Source of the DNA: Nostoc sp. CHAB 5834 | Lineage (GTDB): Bacteria; Cyanobacteriota; Cyanobacteriia; Cyanobacteriales; Nostocaceae | Reading direction: 5' to 3' | Length of the DNA: 49,489 nucleotides | Assembly (NCBI GenBank): GCA_020829485.1 | Contig: JAIVFU010000051.1 | Span: 1 to 49,489, forward strand | Shown: positions 1 through 9,200 of the stretch, in pieces | Position numbering within the stretch: the stretch's first letter is position 1 | Layout of the letters: the number at the start of each line of letters is the position of its first letter | Made by a program: the position numbers and the translations under genes | The notes under the pieces: model-generated | Told to the model about the DNA's origin: nothing | The model's input: the letters and a program-made list of their open reading frames with translations, nothing else | Database searches by the model: none

Positions 1-159
1 ATAGAAGAATGTAGCTCAGTAATAGAACATCATCCGCAATTATGTACGAATTGTGGAGCAACTCTCAGTGGAGTTGATACAAACCCCTATCGTCACCAGA
101 TAGTAGAAATTCCAGCCATCAGTCCCAATTACAACATTTTACGTATTAATACTAATTGA
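1..159 (+). pseudogene. IS66-family transposase fragment (zinc-finger region)
   Basis: Frame 1 is open from the window edge to a TGA near 159. The translation contains a CxxC pair (LCTNCGATLSG) followed by HQIVEIPAISP, which matches the zinc-finger-like segment of IS66-type transposases just before the catalytic domain. The match stops after about 42 residues and the frame closes in unrelated sequence, so this is a decayed remnant rather than a working gene. The upstream part lies outside the window. It opens a 3-kb stretch of mobile-element debris. Confidence 0.7.
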
Positions 160-198
160 CACTGTAATAAATATATTTTATACTGAAAAAGATGATTA

Positions 199-266
199 GC
201 GTAGGCGTAGCCCGCCGTAGGCATCGCACTTTTTTTGAGTTGCCTAACAAAATCGCATTGCTCCCA
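199..266 (-). repeat. Small dispersed repeat, copy A1 (68 bp)
   Basis: This 68-bp block is the reverse complement of 47691-47758 with one mismatch. Its core, gcgtaggcgtagcccgccg on this strand, is a common cyanobacterial small repeat motif. The copy abuts an IS630 transposase scrap. Repeats of this size and kind are known in Nostoc-group genomes as very small mobile repeats. Confidence 0.8.
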
Positions 267-341
267 TTCCCTTTGGCTACCTTCTTTGTTTTGCCACGCA
301 CTTAATATCTTTTGTCGTAAGTCAATTGAATATGCTGCCAT
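267..341 (-). pseudogene. IS630-type transposase N-terminal scrap
   Basis: The minus-strand frame starting at 341 encodes MAAYSIDLRQKILSAWQNKEGSQRE, the typical first 25 residues of an IS630/Tc1-like transposase (start of the helix-turn-helix domain). Immediately after this the reading frame runs into a 68-bp dispersed repeat (199-266) and then unrelated sequence, so only the first 25 codons survive. The repeat or a deletion at its edge appears to have cut the gene. Confidence 0.6.
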
Positions 342-433
342 CTTTAAATACTATTCTTTACATTTTTACAGTTTACTATCTTTGTGGCGGGTTTGATATC
401 AAATTGCTGTAATTCGTGATTTATCCATAACTA

Positions 434-679
434 TCAGAAAAATGGTTTAATAATGGATTCTTTCGGTATAGTCCAGATACCGCGTTTACCCATCTCTCTA
501 ATTGTGATGAGTAATTCTTCAATCAAAAAACCAGCCAAATCAGAATGCTCCCCTTTAGGCTTTGGCATCTCCACAATCACCCCATCATGTAATTCGTAAC
601 GTACTTCTGAGTTTTCTGGATACCATTCAATAAATTTATCGAAGGTCAGTAGCTTTAGTTCCGATTGTGTTTGACTCAT
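434..679 (-). pseudogene. Truncated Uma2-family (DUF820) endonuclease-like protein
   Basis: The 81-residue product begins MSQTQSELKLLTFDKFIEWYP and contains YELHDGVIVEMPKPKGEHS, the characteristic N-terminal half of Uma2 proteins, a PD-(D/E)XK-fold family that is very abundant in cyanobacteria. Complete members have about 190 residues; this one stops after roughly 75 conserved residues, before the part carrying the acidic catalytic residues, and ends in unrelated KPFF. It should be inactive. Neighbouring sequence is mobile-element debris. Confidence 0.7.
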
Positions 680-843
680 AAAAGTTACTGGATTTATTTT
701 TACTGTTCATTTATCCTTTTTATCATTTATCTTTATTTTGATTGGCTAGCAGCGTCAAGTGGGACACCAATGGATAGCCCTTAAGTAGAACGACTCAGAA
801 AAACCGAACTATGTGAAGAAAAATTAACTATGCTAACGAAGCG

Positions 844-969
844 ATGATGCTCCCTTTGAAGGCTGAGTCCTCGTGTAAACCCTGTAACCCATATGTAAAT
901 TATGATTCAGACTTTGACGGCAGTATTACCTTTGAAGAGTTAAAGTCAGCAGAAGAGATAAGCAAATAA
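844..969 (+). CDS. Tiny EF-hand ORF, possibly a gene remnant
   Basis: ATG at 844 (a second ATG follows directly) opens a 41-codon frame ending at TAA 967-969. The second half contains DSDFDGSITFEE, a complete 12-position EF-hand loop with acidic ligands at 1, 3, 5 and 12, Gly at 6 and Ile at 8. Two cysteines precede it (CKPC). It may be the C-terminal end of a larger calcium-binding protein whose front has been lost, or a real micro-ORF. No convincing ribosome-binding site is visible. Too short for confident assignment. Confidence 0.35.
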   Translation: MMLPLKAESSCKPCNPYVNYDSDFDGSITFEELKSAEEISK

Positions 970-1082
970 TTTAAACTAGCAACCCAATCGCTAACACCCA
1001 ATACCCAAAAATCTCTCAAAGCGCCCACGCTTCGAGGATTTGCAATTTTCATGGTCATTGGTGACTTGCTAGCCGAAAAGAG

Positions 1083-1802
1083 ATGACCTTGGAGGTGAAA
1101 GGCTGGCTTTTTGCGATTGTGGGAGGCCAGAGGAGCGATCACATCTACAGAATTTTGAAAACTAAAAAATTTCCCATCCACTCGCGCCAGGACTGGTGCC
1201 CCGTGCAGGAATTTCCTCTAGTTGCTTGTTTGATGTCAGCTTTTCGTAAAGAAACTCCCAACTTAATCGTTCTTTCTGTGATGATGCCAAAGCTGGATGG
1301 CTACGGTGTCTGTCAAGAATTACGGAAACAATCAGATGTGCCAATCATCATGCTGACAGCCTTGGGAGATGTAGCAGATCGGATCACTGGGCTGGAGTTA
1401 GGGGCTGATGATTATATGGCGAAACCTTTCTCTCCCAAGGAATTAGAGTCAAGAATTCGCTCGTTGCTGCGAAGAAGAAACGATAGAACAACTACTGCTG
1501 CTATTTCTAATTTGGGAGTAATGGTTGTAGACAATCTCAAAATTGATACCACTAAGCGACAAGTCTATAAAGCAGGTGAGCGGATTCCATTAATGGGTGT
1601 AGAGTACAGCTTACTAGAGTTATTGATGAGCTATCCCGGTATTTTACCCGTGGAGAAATATTGCAGCAAGTGTGGGGTTATAACCCAGAACAACATGCAG
1701 ATACTCGTGTGGTAGATGTGCATATCTCACGTTTGCGCTCGAAGTTAGAAGATGAGCCGGAAAATCCAGAATACAGCACTTGCGTCTATTATGAGGTACA
1801 CT
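1083..1802 (+). pseudogene. RpaB-like OmpR-family response regulator, decayed
   Basis: The middle (about 1255-1640) reads as a receiver domain and the start of a winged-helix output domain very close to cyanobacterial RpaB (VMMPKLDGYGVCQELRK, ITGLELGADDY, RQVYKAGERI). Three defects are visible. The phospho-acceptor aspartate is replaced by serine in LIVLSVMMPK. The first 50 or so codons do not resemble the RpaB N-terminus. Around 1630-1640 the frame shifts, and the rest of the DNA-binding domain (RGEILQQVWGYNPEQ, RVVDVHISRLRSKLEDE) continues in another frame to about 1770, then degenerates before a TAG at 1800-1802. RpaB normally controls photosystem and high-light genes; this copy cannot be phosphorylated in the usual way and is very probably dead. 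Confidence 0.75.
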
Positions 1803-1826
1803 AGATTAAAATATAAATACTTTTAA

Positions 1827-2308
1827 ATGAAGTCATACTCTCTTGATCTTCGAGAAAAAATAGTTGCAGCACATCTTCAGAAAAATATCTCAATCAGGAA
1901 AGTAGCTAACATATTTTCCGTGTCAAAGAGTTTAGTGCAAAAGCTTGTAAAACAACAAAAAGTTGAAGGAAATTTAAAATCCAAGCCGCGAGGAAAACCA
2001 CAATTTAGTCATCTAACAAATGCTGACATAGAGTTGAGAGAATTAGTTGAATCACATCCCGATGCAACATTGATAGAGTTGTGTGAATTATTTGCAGACA
2101 AGACTGGCAATTGGGTAGGTCAAAGTGCAATGTGTCGTGCGTTACATAAATTAGGATTAAATCGGAAAAAAAAAAGCGGAGTACCCAAGCGGGGACAGAG
2201 AGAGTCCTGAATAAAAGAAGAGATTATTGGGAAAAGGTCAAACATATAGAGCCAGAAAATTTAGTATTTTTGGACGAAACTGGGGTAGAACTGGCGAAGC
2301 TGTCATGA
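1827..2308 (+). pseudogene. IS630-family transposase, frameshifted and 3'-truncated
   Basis: The first frame (1827-2210, 127 residues) is a helix-turn-helix N-terminal half: MKSYSLDLREKIVAA, RKVANIFSVSKSLVQKL, then the linker LNRKKKSGVPKRGQ. It ends just after a run of ten A (2166-2175). A -1 shift at that run continues the protein as RSTQAGTERVLNKRRDYWEKV and LVFLDETGVELAKLS, including the first catalytic aspartate of the DDE domain, up to TGA 2306-2308. The A-run may be a programmed slippage site, as used by several IS630 elements. The remaining catalytic residues are missing, so the element is inactive by itself. Confidence 0.75.
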
Positions 2309-2633
2309 AGTGCAAACTAAACCGTTTAGTTTAAAAACTGTTGGTGGAAGGATAAGATTGCCGTTAAAACGTGCTTATGCTTCCAAGGCATCAAAAAAGG
2401 ATGCGATCGCTTTACGAAATAATGAGTATTACAGCCTCCGTTGCGGCAATATTATGGGTAAACCGAAAAAAAACTTAGCAAAACCATAGACATTTGTCTT
2501 TGAAAAAAGCCATTTATTGGAATATTATCAATCAACGCTCTTGCTGCGATTGCATGAAATACAGTCAGGCGATCGCCGGAGTAAAAAGGTAATAGTTATG
2601 CTTAATAAAGAAGATATAACTCCAGTTGCATGT
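2309..2633. other. Non-coding stretch with a short hairpin
   Basis: No supported gene lies between the IS630 remnant and the Tn3 remnant. A perfect hairpin with an 8-bp stem and 3-base loop occurs at 2314-2332 (aaactaaa ccg tttagttt). Short open frames here have no family resemblance. Confidence 0.5.
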
Positions 2634-3275
2634 TTATGCAGCAGTCTCAATAGGCAAACGTTCGTTCATATCCAAGTTGAAAGTGCCTTTTGGATTGATA
2701 TGCAGCCAAATCAAAGGTGAAAGCGCCCGCAAGTCAAGTTTAGTCATTAACTTCATCCATTGCGGTTGTGACAATACCTGCTGAATCATCAATGTATTAA
2801 TATACACCAATGAAATTTGCAGCAGATGTAAGGATAAAATAGCCAACTCCTGATCTTCTAAGCGATTAGTGGCTACTTCTCCACCCTTGCCATAAAAAAT
2901 AAAACTGTTAGCACTATTCCAATTTTCAACTACATTTAGCCCCTCATTAATTTCTCGACGCAGTTCTGCTGAATGCAGATATTGACATAGAAAGATGGTC
3001 TTGACTGCTTTCCCTAATTCACATAGAGCTTGATAAGTAGGGTGCAACAAATTCCCCCTAGTAAAACGCTTTAAGATAGCATCTGTTTCTGCTATTCCTA
3101 AGCGAAGTGCAGTAGCATACTTAATCATTTGGTCATATTGCTGACGAATTAAATCCCAGTTGATTGTCCGAGTTAGAACAGGTTGTAGATTGGGATAATC
3201 ACTGGCACTTCCATTGATGCATATTTTTTGAGTAATAGGAGTGCTTGAATTACTGGACGATGAACATCATTATTT
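2634..3275 (-). pseudogene. Tn3-family transposase, C-terminal remnant
   Basis: The minus-strand frame 3128-2634 encodes 164 residues that are unmistakably the C-terminal end of a Tn3 transposase: [63 protein letters not shown] and a terminal [12 protein letters not shown]. The same frame continues upstream to about 3210 ([13 protein letters not shown]). Beyond that, another frame gives [19 protein letters not shown], a piece from much earlier in Tn3 transposases, so an internal deletion plus frameshift has joined distant parts. Full proteins are near 1,000 residues. No resolvase or 38-bp end was found nearby. Confidence 0.85.
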
Positions 3276-3601
3276 GAGCGAAATTCAAGCTACGATGTCG
3301 AGCTAAACGCTCATGTATGGGTCATTTTGCCATTTTTGCCAAAATTTTTCTAGGCTCTTATTTTGGCAAAGGTATTGATCAGAATAGACTTTATTTGGTC
3401 ATCGTTACAGTTGGACTGTTGGCATAGCTATGCACTCCTGATATCGCGTTCACCTACAAGTTAGCCTCCTCAAAAAACTGTACCTTTTGTCAATATCTTC
3501 TACTAGACTGCCTCTCTAGGGGTTTATTACCTGAGCGATGTCTGCGGATGCGATCGCTTTTTAGTGGCGTTAACTCTAAATGCTTATAGGCGTTGGTAAT
3601 A
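3276..3601. other. Non-coding spacer
   Basis: No supported gene between the Tn3 remnant and the rep gene. It contains a short piece similar to the dispersed repeat core (gcgatgtctgcg near 3537) followed by a HIP1 site. Nothing else was recognised. Confidence 0.4.
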
Positions 3602-4729
3602 CTAATTAAACTCCACAGCCTGTACTACAATCAGGGCAAACGCATCTAAATTACTCTTGATCACTTTGTCCTGGTTGATTTTTAAGTGTATATTGATCAT
3701 CTTCCGTTTTCCAGATATTTCTTGGGCATCTAATATATAACCCTCAGCTTGCAGTTCTTTTATTGTCCGCCACAGAATTTGGTTGTTCCTAGACTGGTTA
3801 CTGGCTAACAAATCTAGATTCTTAAATAGATATTGCCTAGAAATTACCAAATATTGTCCATCAGTTAATGTATCCCATTTCATGCGGTTAGCAAGATAAA
3901 TCAGTAACTTCGTCTTGTAGTCATACTTGGCATTACTCCCCTGCTTCTGCTTAATATCAATGCTGTTGGAAAAGAGGACATAGTCTCCTGTCTGCTGTGG
4001 CCCATCAAAAAATTCCAGTGCCACCGTATAAGCATCTGCTAGTTCATAGGTGTAATCAGCAGCTTTAGCTAAATCAAAGTCTCGCGGTAAATTATCAATT
4101 TCATAATCTCGAATACGGAGAATACTTTTGACAATAACCTTCGCTCCCCTTGTATTGCCTTTTTTTAGAGATTGAGCAAACACTAGCTCAGTTCTATGGA
4201 GAGCAACCAAGTCTTGGTTAAGCTGCGACCTTGACCTGGCAGTGATACTACCTTTTTGAGTACTGGTATAACCCAGACTCTTCAACAACTCATTAGCCCG
4301 AAAATAAACTAGAGGACCGTTACCCTGCTCTCGCGCTTTCTTGTACAGAAATAACACAATGGAAATTTGCCTTGGATTTAAAAATGTAAGCAATGCCACA
4401 AACAAGCGCTGAACGCGCCGGTCTTGAATCTTCTCGAGTCCTTTACTAATTCCTTCGTCTGTACAGGCTTTTATATCAACATTGGCATACTGTTCCTTTA
4501 TTTCTTCCCACTGCTCTTCCGTAATATCTTCTAGTCGAACACGACGGGTAAGAGCAACTTCACTTTTGTCTTCAGGGTCAGCTTGAACTCGCATTTCCAA
4601 GAAATAGCTATCTGCATCCACTTGGAAAATAGGTAGTTGCACATCAGGGTTTCTAATTGTTGCTGCTGCTCTGGGCAATATCATAAGCAACTCTCCATCC
4701 ACCGGGAAAAAAACGTCTTTTTCTTTCAC
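3602..4729 (-). CDS. Plasmid replication initiator (Rep-like, winged-helix)
   Basis: A 375-residue cytoplasmic, basic-patch protein with no signal or membrane segment. Two segments look like winged-helix DNA-binding units: about 130-190 (LVYFRANELLKSLGY, ARSRSQLNQDLVALHRT) and about 300-345 (YLFKNLDLLASNQSRNNQ, IKELQAEGY). Such paired winged helices are the architecture of iteron-binding Rep initiators, and five near-identical iterons lie 290-560 bases upstream of its start, so the assignment rests mainly on context. The start is GTG 4727-4729, chosen because GGAG lies five bases upstream and the ATG overlapping it runs straight into a stop. It is transcribed away from the origin. Family identity is not proven; a transcription regulator remains possible. 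Confidence 0.65.
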   Translation of the reverse strand: MKEKDVFFPVDGELLMILPRAAATIRNPDVQLPIFQVDADSYFLEMRVQADPEDKSEVALTRRVRLEDITEEQWEEIKEQYANVDIKACTDEGISKGLEKIQDRRVQRLFVALLTFLNPRQISIVLFLYKKAREQGNGPLVYFRANELLKSLGYTSTQKGSITARSRSQLNQDLVALHRTELVFAQSLKKGNTRGAKVIVKSILRIRDYEIDNLPRDFDLAKAADYTYELADAYTVALEFFDGPQQTGDYVLFSNSIDIKQKQGSNAKYDYKTKLLIYLANRMKWDTLTDGQYLVISRQYLFKNLDLLASNQSRNNQILWRTIKELQAEGYILDAQEISGKRKMINIHLKINQDKVIKSNLDAFALIVVQAVEFN

Positions 4730-4818
4730 ATCTGCTCCCTAATATTTCTCTACTATCTAGGGTATTGCCATTTTGGTGACATCCTTCCACACTGAATCAG
4801 AGATTACAGTATGGGCTT

Positions 4819-4961
4819 CCTCAAAGTGATTTGAGGCTTTCCTGGTTCTTCCCTTACGGAGTTTCGACACTTGCCTAGATTGAGTCACCTCAATCGATAC
4901 GCAGTTTTTAACATTTTTAGCACTGCTTTAATGTCACCTTGACAGGGCTATCCCCAGCCCT
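4819..4961 (-). promoter_or_regulatory. Structured leader between iterons and rep
   Basis: Three hairpins are seen in the sequence: 4944-4961 (agggct/agccct), 4878-4895 (gattgag, loop tcac, ctcaatc) and 4819-4836 (cctcaaa, loop gtga, tttgagg). The tetraloops of the last two are complementary. They lie in the region that would be the 5' untranslated leader of rep mRNA. An attenuation or kissing-loop role is inference only. Confidence 0.45.
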
Positions 4962-5021
4962 TAGTCCCAAAACCCTATTTTCAAGACGGGCAAAAACTTT
5001 TTGTAACAAATCTAAACAAAG

Positions 5022-5288
5022 ATATGTGAGTCCGGCGTATGATTTTGAACGTTTTGTATGTGAGTCCGGCGTATAGTTTTGTATGTGAGTCCGGCGTATA
5101 TTGCTCCCGTTTTGTATGTGAGTCCGGCGTATAGTTTTATCAGTACCTTAATTAGATTATTTTACTAAAGACTTACGTAATTTAAACCCTTAAAAGGGCT
5201 TTTCAGCAGTTTTTTCAAAAATAGAGAGTATTTTAATACATAATTATAATATGCATTATTGCCGTTTCGTATGTGAGTCCGGCGTATA
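5022..5288 (+). repeat. Iterons: five copies of a 20-bp direct repeat
   Basis: The 20-mer gtatgtgagtccggcgtata is present exactly at 5056-5075, 5081-5100, 5114-5133 and 5269-5288. A copy with altered end bases is at 5022-5041 (atatgtgag...gtatg). Start-to-start distances are 34, 25, 33 and 155 bases. Direct repeats of this length next to a Rep gene are the usual Rep-binding sites of iteron plasmids. A weaker related sequence, cccagcatataag, occurs near 5303 and 5764. Confidence 0.85.
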
Positions 5289-5330
5289 AACGACCTGTGA
5301 TCCCAGCATATAAGCGATTTTGCCCCCTTG
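5022..5330. other. Probable plasmid replication origin
   Basis: The iterons flank an AT-rich segment (5135-5262) containing runs such as ttttaatacataattataat and lacking any gene; this would suit a DNA-unwinding element. Together with the adjacent Rep gene and the primase-helicase downstream, this is the best origin candidate in the window. No DnaA box was confidently identified. Confidence 0.65.
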
Positions 5331-5916
5331 AACTCAAAATCTTTCAGTGCTAAGTTCTATATTTGACAGCTTGCTCGTTCGTCAGCAACCCCTAACTTAT
5401 AGTTGAGGGCTTCAGGCAAAAGCCGAGAAGTCCTTTAGTTGACTAACCTAAGTTCGCAAGAACTACGTTTTAAGCAAGTGTTAAAAAACCTATCTACAAG
5501 CGTGTGGGCTTGCAAAACTTTCAAGAAACAAGACAGGAGGTAGAAGGCAGAAGGAAAGAGGCTTTGAACTTGTTTGTTTCATTCGTAGCGGGTGATCGCC
5601 GCCTGTGGGCTTGCTCCTAAAAAATTAGGCTCACGTATACAGCGTAAAAGTAGCGATCTTCTCCTGACGGAAACGCTGCGCGAACGAAACGGCTTCGCAA
5701 ATGTGAACAAAAACCGAGCGTCGGTACAAGCATGGGCTAACTTTACGCTCTATAGAAAGGGTTCCCAGCATATAAGGAATTTGACAAGTACTAGTCCTAG
5801 AGCTTGTCCAAGCCTGAAAAGGGGACGGCAAATTTCTTTGCTACAACCAACAGAGATACCTATTTATAGATTCAACAACGCCAAACTGTCTTGGCATTTA
5901 AATTTAAAAAGCCGAG
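5331..5916. other. Origin-proximal region without a supported gene
   Basis: An open frame at 5592-5957 exists, but its composition (basic, no motif, ends inside an inverted repeat) does not look like a protein. The region contains a purine-rich aggaggtagaaggcagaag stretch near 5534 and short GC-rich repeat pieces (gaaacgctgcgcgaacg near 5660). No function can be assigned. Confidence 0.35.
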
Positions 5917-6254
5917 GAGAACAGCAAAAGTACGCTGTTCTCTCCACGCTTACCTAAAAAATGGAACTTTGTTAAAGTCACGCAGCTACCAACTACGTGG
6001 AACAAAAATCCAGATACGACACAAGTATCTTGACTTTAGCAAAATTTTCGTTAAAAGGTAAGCGTGGAGAGTTGTTCTTTTGTTGCTATCCCGGCTCCGT
6101 CAACCAAGAAATTCACGGAGTGTTCAATGGAAGTAACCTTCACAAATTTTGCTTTTTATAACTGTTTAGGCTTGAAAACTGGCATTAAACACAGATTTAT
6201 TGCCAATTGCTCTAGATACCGTAATCAAACATTAGCTGTTATCTCCACGCTCAC
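5917..6254 (+). promoter_or_regulatory. Large nested stem structure upstream of the primase gene
   Basis: Seen directly: a 9-bp hairpin 5917-5942 (gagaacagc/gctgttctc); a perfect 16-bp pairing of 5940-5955 (ctctccacgcttacct) with 6056-6071; inside it an 8-bp pairing of 5973-5980 with 6031-6038; and a 6-bp hairpin 6012-6030 (agatac/gtatct). A second copy of ctccacgct is at 6243-6251, just before the ribosome-binding site of the primase gene, and could pair with the same 6061-6069 arm. The layout resembles an RNA switch or a counter-transcript control region, but this is inference. Confidence 0.5.
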
Positions 6255-6284
6255 TTCTGTTTTGAACAAGGAGGGAGCTTGGTC

Positions 6285-9200
6285 ATGACTACACAATTAT
6301 TATCATTAGACATTGATACCTCACAAGCGATTCAGCAGCTAGAGCTTTTGGGATACCAGCGGGGTGATGCCGTTTATGTCCGCGCTTTCTTGCCCAAAGA
6401 AGACCCCTGTTATGCCCCTGGCACAGGACGCAAAGCTGATAATCTCAACTTCAAACAAATTTTGCAGTGGCAACAGCAGGGTTACGGCATATATTTTGTG
6501 ATTAACGGCGGTGGTCACAAAGATGAAGACGTTCAACTCTGCCGTGCAGTCTTCATTGAGCATGACGACCTGGAAATAGAATTACAGCGGGATTTGTGGC
6601 AAACATTCTCGCTACCAGAGCCAACCTTTCAAGTCCAGACTCGAAAATCAATCCATTCTTACTGGGTGTTTGAAAAACCCATATCAGTTGAAGAGTGGAA
6701 GCAGTTGCAAACTGATCTGCTAACCTACACAAGCGCTGACCCAGCCATCAAAAATCCCAGTCGGGTAATGCGATTGGCTGGTGCATGGCACATCAAGCCA
6801 GGGGAAGAGCCGCTACGTTGCGATATTATCTCCCAGTCGGGTCTTCGGTACACCTATGAAGAATTGCGTTCCTCTGTACCGTTGTCGCAAAATCCTGAGT
6901 TAGTCCAACGAAAGCGTGGACACAGTTCTTCGCATCCCCACATCCCCACGTCCCCGTGTCTTTTTCAAGACATCTCTGTGCCCGTGCCTACAGAAGTACC
7001 TCTGGAAGTCTGTCTCTCCAAAGAGTCTCGCGCTCTGCTAAACTCAGGGGTGAATGAGGGGGGTCGCAATACCAACGGGGCTAAACTAGCACGAGACTTA
7101 ATTGGCACTGCCAATCACCTGACTAGCATCGGTCAGCGGTTTGACGGCGATCCACAGCAACTTTTGCAGGACTATGCGAGTCGTTGCACCCCACCATTGC
7201 CTACTAAAGAAGTTAATGCTATCTGGAAGTCAGCCGAGAAAGAGCGCCCAGGTCCGAGTTGCACTCCTTCTGGTGTGGAAACCTGCATTAAGGCTTGGTA
7301 CTGGAACACTTATGTTAAACGGAATCAAAATTCATCAGCTAGTTCTGGTAGTCCTGATTTTGGTAATGATTTCTTTGTTGGAAAGAAGTCACCTATTTTA
7401 GATGTCAAACTGCACGAGCGCATTTTAAAAATTTTGGGCAGTTATGATTCCGAGTCAATGCGATCGCTCGCACTGATGAATTTGGCATCAGAGGTGGGAT
7501 TTCCGTATCGGCAAATTGAACACTTAGCTAAACTACTTACTTTTGAAGTAGAAACACAAAGCGATACTTTAGCTGCTAAACAAAAACTTTCTTCTCTGCT
7601 AAAAACTTGCCCTGATCAACTTGACCTTACCCGATTGCTCGAACCTAAATTCGCACGACTGTTAATTGACACCGCTAACGCGATGCCGACAGCTCCGGAA
7701 TTTTTATTCACGACGCTCTTGGGAACTGCGGCGTCTCAGGTTGGTTCAGCAGCCCGGATAATTGTCAAACCGTCCGCTAAGTACACCCAACCGTTGGTGA
7801 TATGGACGAGCATTATTGGCGATTCTGGCTCTGTTAAAACACCTGCACAGCGAGTAATTATTGATCCATTGGTGCAATTAGAAGCGGAGGCTTTTGAGCG
7901 CTATCAGATAGAGATGGCTGAATACAATAAGTTACAAACAGCGCGTAAAGGCAAAAAGCAAGATGACGACTCACCACAGGAGCCACTAATATTACCCGTC
8001 CGCCAACGCTACTTAACTAAGGACAGTACGCTGGAGACATTGCAGCGGATTCATAGCGAAAACCCACGGGGACTGCTGTACTACCGAGATGAACTAGCAG
8101 GTTTATTCAAAACCCGTAATCAGTATCGCGGTGGTTTAGGGGCTGATGAAGAGCAGGAACTCGATCAATTCAACGGATCTGCAATTATCTACGATCGCTC
8201 AGAAAAATCTGTGTGTTTACCCAAAAGTGCCATTTCACGCACAGGTAGCATCCAGTGGGAAGTCTTAGCTGCCATGATGGGGGATCACAACGACTACAAC
8301 GGTAATTTTGCTCGGTGGCTGTTCTGTGCTGCTAAGTCCCCCAAACGTTACCTGGACTTAGTTGGAGAAAATACTGCTCCTGATACTGGTATCTCGGAAG
8401 CACTACGTCAGCTTTACATAAAACTCGCCCTCGTGCCGGAACAAGATTACCTTTTAAACACAGAGGCAGCTGTGTTGTTCGAGGCGTGGCAACATTCTCT
8501 CGTAGATGCCCAAGTTGCTGAGGAGTCCTATGGACTAAGGGTAGTCTACGCCAAGATTGAAGCTTACACGGCAAGGTTAGCACTGTGGTTACACATCGTC
8601 AATGCTGTCTTAACAGGTGAAACTCCAAGCCTGGTCATTTCTGGTGACACGATGTCCAAGGCAATTGAGCTAGCAGCTTATTTCCTTTGGCAACATAAAT
8701 TGATTCATGCTCAAAACTCCCCCGAATCAGGGCTAATGTCTTGGGGGCTAAAAATCCAGAAGGTGGCTGAACGTTTGGGAGGGGCTACAGCTTCCATGCT
8801 CAAAAGTGGCATCCGCGCTTTCCGTAAAAAACCGACTTTTGAAATTCGGCAACTGATGGAAATGATGGCAGCAGCGGGTTGGGGTCGTGTTGATGGTGAA
8901 GGCTCCAATTCAGTCTATGTGCCAAATGGTGTGTCAGTGAGCAAAATTGACAAAATTGACAGAGAATTGACACCAGTATCAATTCCTCAAACATTAACCA
9001 CTACTGCGTTTGACAAGATAATTGACTCGGTTGACACACATTCGGTGGCATCTTTTCTGACAGAACAACTCACTAGTTGCGACTTAAATTCCTCATTGGG
9101 TATAGAAGAGCTAGAGATATGTCAATTTGTCAATTCAACCGTTCAGATGCCCACGGCTACTGGCAGTGATTCGATTGACACTCTTGATCAATCAGAGTGT

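Noticed and set aside
5022..5288. CRISPR array
   Set aside because: Repeats are 20 bp with very uneven spacing of 5 to 135 bases and lie beside a Rep-like gene, so iterons fit better.
5592..5957. 121-residue open frame near the origin
   Set aside because: It has no recognisable domain, ends inside an inverted repeat and lies in a region dominated by repeats and hairpins; codon content does not look coding.
6064..6288. 74-residue frame before the primase gene
   Set aside because: It begins with GTG inside the right arm of the 16-bp stem and overlaps the primase start; no motif is visible.
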